In this document: piece after piece, positions 22,841 through 24,158 of the stretch
Layout of the letters: each line of letters starts with the position of its first letter
How positions within the stretch are numbered: the stretch's first letter is position 1
IMG/VR virus record: IMGVR_UViG_3300042465_005696
Span: 1 to 24,158 of that record
DNA from: a virus
Strand: one strand, 5' to 3'
Length of the DNA: 24,158 nt
Program-made: the position numbers and the translations under genes
The notes under the pieces: model-generated
What the model saw: only the letters and a program-made list of their open reading frames with translations
What the model was told of the DNA's origin: nothing
Databases searched by the model: none

Positions 22841-24006
22841 GGCTTTGGTTTGTGACAAGGTTCCCAGGCAGTGGGGTTCCATTTGCCGGTGAGAGGGATG
22901 GAGCGGTTGATTTCGTGATGTAAATTGAGATTTTCCCAGTTGCGGAGTAGTTGGGTGCTAGAAAAGTCACCAATAAAATTGACACCTCCCACAATTACGC
23001 TGGATGGTGCAAACCACGATGGGTGTTGTTTAAGACGAAACACTGATCCCGGTGGAACATCCTCCGGCCCAAGGTCGACCGTTTTTGTGGGAGGTTTGGT
23101 GTAGCGCCAGCCAACGGGGCAGCAAAACCCATCCCAGCACGTAGTTCCTGCGAGGCTCTTTGCGGTACTGTCATCGTCGCACAGAATCTCTACCTTGCTT
23201 TCCCTGTCGCACGGCATCGGATCGCCGGGTCTGTGCCACGTCCAGGTTTTGCCGAGATGGGTGAAGGTGAGTGGGCGGGTGGTGCGCGTGTGTATTGTTG
23301 CCACCACCATCCCAGCGGCAGGGGTTTTATCCCATCGTCCTTCAAGATAATACTCGTCGTTTTGGGCTTCTGTTTCTTTACTGATTAGCGGACGATAGCC
23401 GCTTGGCAGCATCTCTTCCGTCCACCCGTCTTCCCTGTGCCACTTCATGCCGGGAGGCGGTGGCGGGAGTTGGTAGTCGGGTTTGACGCGGTAGTATTCC
23501 ATAGGTGCATTCCATTCTGGAGTTTTTAGGTCTCCCCAATGATTCATTATGGTTTGTCTGCACTGGATTATCTTTCCTGCCGCGTGGGCTGCTTTTAGCT
23601 CGGCGTAGGGGTCTGGCTTTGAGACTTCGGGCCATGGTGTGGAGAGGGGGAGGCGAAACGTGTCTAGCTCCGAATAGTGGGTAGGTTTTTTCCACACCCC
23701 GGTAGAGTGCCAATACTCCTGTTCCGGGTTCCATTCGTCTTTGAGCGTCAGCCTGTAACCAGCACCCACCTGTTCAGCGGTAAGGTTGTCCGGGTTTTGG
23801 AGAGGTCGGTTGTCTGGGGGTGTGGCGAGGGCGAGGCGGATTTCAAACGGACCTTCTGGTGCATCTGCGCGAGCCACATACGACTGAGGTGATCCGAAAG
23901 GGCTGGTATCGTAGAGGTGCCCGGCTCTGTAAAGGTGCCACGAATGCCCGGTTTCGATGATGTCCGCTGCGAGGCGGAGCTGCTGGGATGTTGGTTTGGT
24001 GTTCAT
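22837..24006 (-). CDS. Phage protein with YRxKP- and GYR-type repeat motifs, 389 aa
   Basis: The ATG at 24006 follows the upstream stop by one base and is preferred over open codons further out. Residues 132-177 read DPYAELKAAHAAGKIIQCR to EYYRVKP, a module I know from many phage and prophage proteins (A..AGK.Iq..........YR(I/V)KP). Residues 83-108 (AGYRLTLKDE, EYWHSTGVWKKP) and 202-229 (SGYRPLISKE, DEYYLEGRWDKTP) are two diverged copies of another Trp/Tyr motif. A cysteine-rich stretch CWDGFCCPVGWRYTKPP lies at 290-306. No enzyme motif is visible, and such modules have no established function. A binding role is likely. Confidence 0.75.
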   Translation of the reverse strand: MNTKPTSQQLRLAADIIETGHSWHLYRAGHLYDTSPFGSPQSYVARADAPEGPFEIRLALATPPDNRPLQNPDNLTAEQVGAGYRLTLKDEWNPEQEYWHSTGVWKKPTHYSELDTFRLPLSTPWPEVSKPDPYAELKAAHAAGKIIQCRQTIMNHWGDLKTPEWNAPMEYYRVKPDYQLPPPPPGMKWHREDGWTEEMLPSGYRPLISKETEAQNDEYYLEGRWDKTPAAGMVVATIHTRTTRPLTFTHLGKTWTWHRPGDPMPCDRESKVEILCDDDSTAKSLAGTTCWDGFCCPVGWRYTKPPTKTVDLGPEDVPPGSVFRLKQHPSWFAPSSVIVGGVNFIGDFSSTQLLRNWENLNLHHEINRSIPLTGKWNPTAWEPCHKPKP

Positions 24007-24007
24007 A

Positions 24008-24157
24008 TCAGTTCTCATAGATAATAAAGTCGTTACCCCTTCCATCTTGGAAGAGGATTATTTCAGCGGGTTTGTTGTTAGCTGGGCGGGTTTGGATTTT
24101 GAGTTTGTTATGGTGGATTTCTCCGTCGAGGAATTTGAGGTTGGGAGGGAGGAAGAT
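24008..24157 (-). CDS. C-terminal end of a protein (partial)
   Basis: An open frame enters from the right edge and gives 49 residues (IFLPPNLKFLDGEIHHNKLK to GNDFIIYEN) before TGA at 24010-24008, one base before the next start. The strand-rich sequence has no recognised motif. The tight junction with the next gene supports it as the end of a real gene in the same operon; its start lies outside the window. Confidence 0.6.
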   Translation of the reverse strand: MFLPPNLKFLDGEIHHNKLKIQTRPANNKPAEIILFQDGRGNDFIIYEN

Positions 24158-24158
24158 G

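Overview
The window looks like part of a tailed bacteriophage genome, or of a prophage-derived contig, of roughly balanced GC content. Genes are packed end to end and there is no bacterial housekeeping gene. Recognisable genes are phage DNA-replication, recombination and virion-ejection genes. The host cannot be named. Almost no start codon has a Shine-Dalgarno sequence in front of it, which would suit a host that relies little on SD pairing (Bacteroidota are one known example); this is inference.

Left block, 1 to 8534, plus strand: the late or virion side. It holds the end of a possible tail/adaptor protein, a glutamine-rich 193-aa protein, a 387-aa low-complexity protein with three PDWMNVSQ-type repeats, and a 2183-aa giant. 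The giant has a zinc-metallopeptidase signature (HENSH, residues 965-969) and hydrophobic stretches near both ends, as in large ejected virion proteins. The block ends exactly where the next begins: the two convergent genes share stop-codon bases.

Right block, 8531 to 24157, minus strand: the early side, read from right to left. At its head are an incomplete gene, a protein with YRxKP-type and GYR-type repeats, and a 132-aa unknown. A promoter-like spacer and a 218-aa unknown follow. Next comes a 550-bp stretch without a confident gene (21035-21586), with many inverted repeats and the opposite GC skew from its surroundings. Then come small unknowns, a Cas4/RecB-like Fe-S nuclease, a small HAD-fold protein, a Sak4-like RecA-fold ATPase and a DUF669-type putative ssDNA-binding protein, closed by a clear intrinsic terminator at 16015-16040. 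After it come a coiled-coil protein, a ParB-like/DNA-methyltransferase fusion, a DUF3310 protein, a family A DNA polymerase with an N-terminal uracil-DNA-glycosylase-like domain, three tiny unknowns, an ATP-dependent DNA ligase, an XRE-type regulator and a DUF3987-like P-loop ATPase.

Together the early genes supply polymerase, exonuclease, ligase, a likely helicase-type motor, a recombination set (nuclease, annealing/RecA-like ATPase, ssDNA binder) and DNA methylation. Fifteen of the minus-strand junctions are 4-base ATGA overlaps, so translation is probably coupled along the operon. The least explained part is the 21035-21586 island. It may encode a large structured RNA, perhaps from the plus strand, or be foreign DNA.
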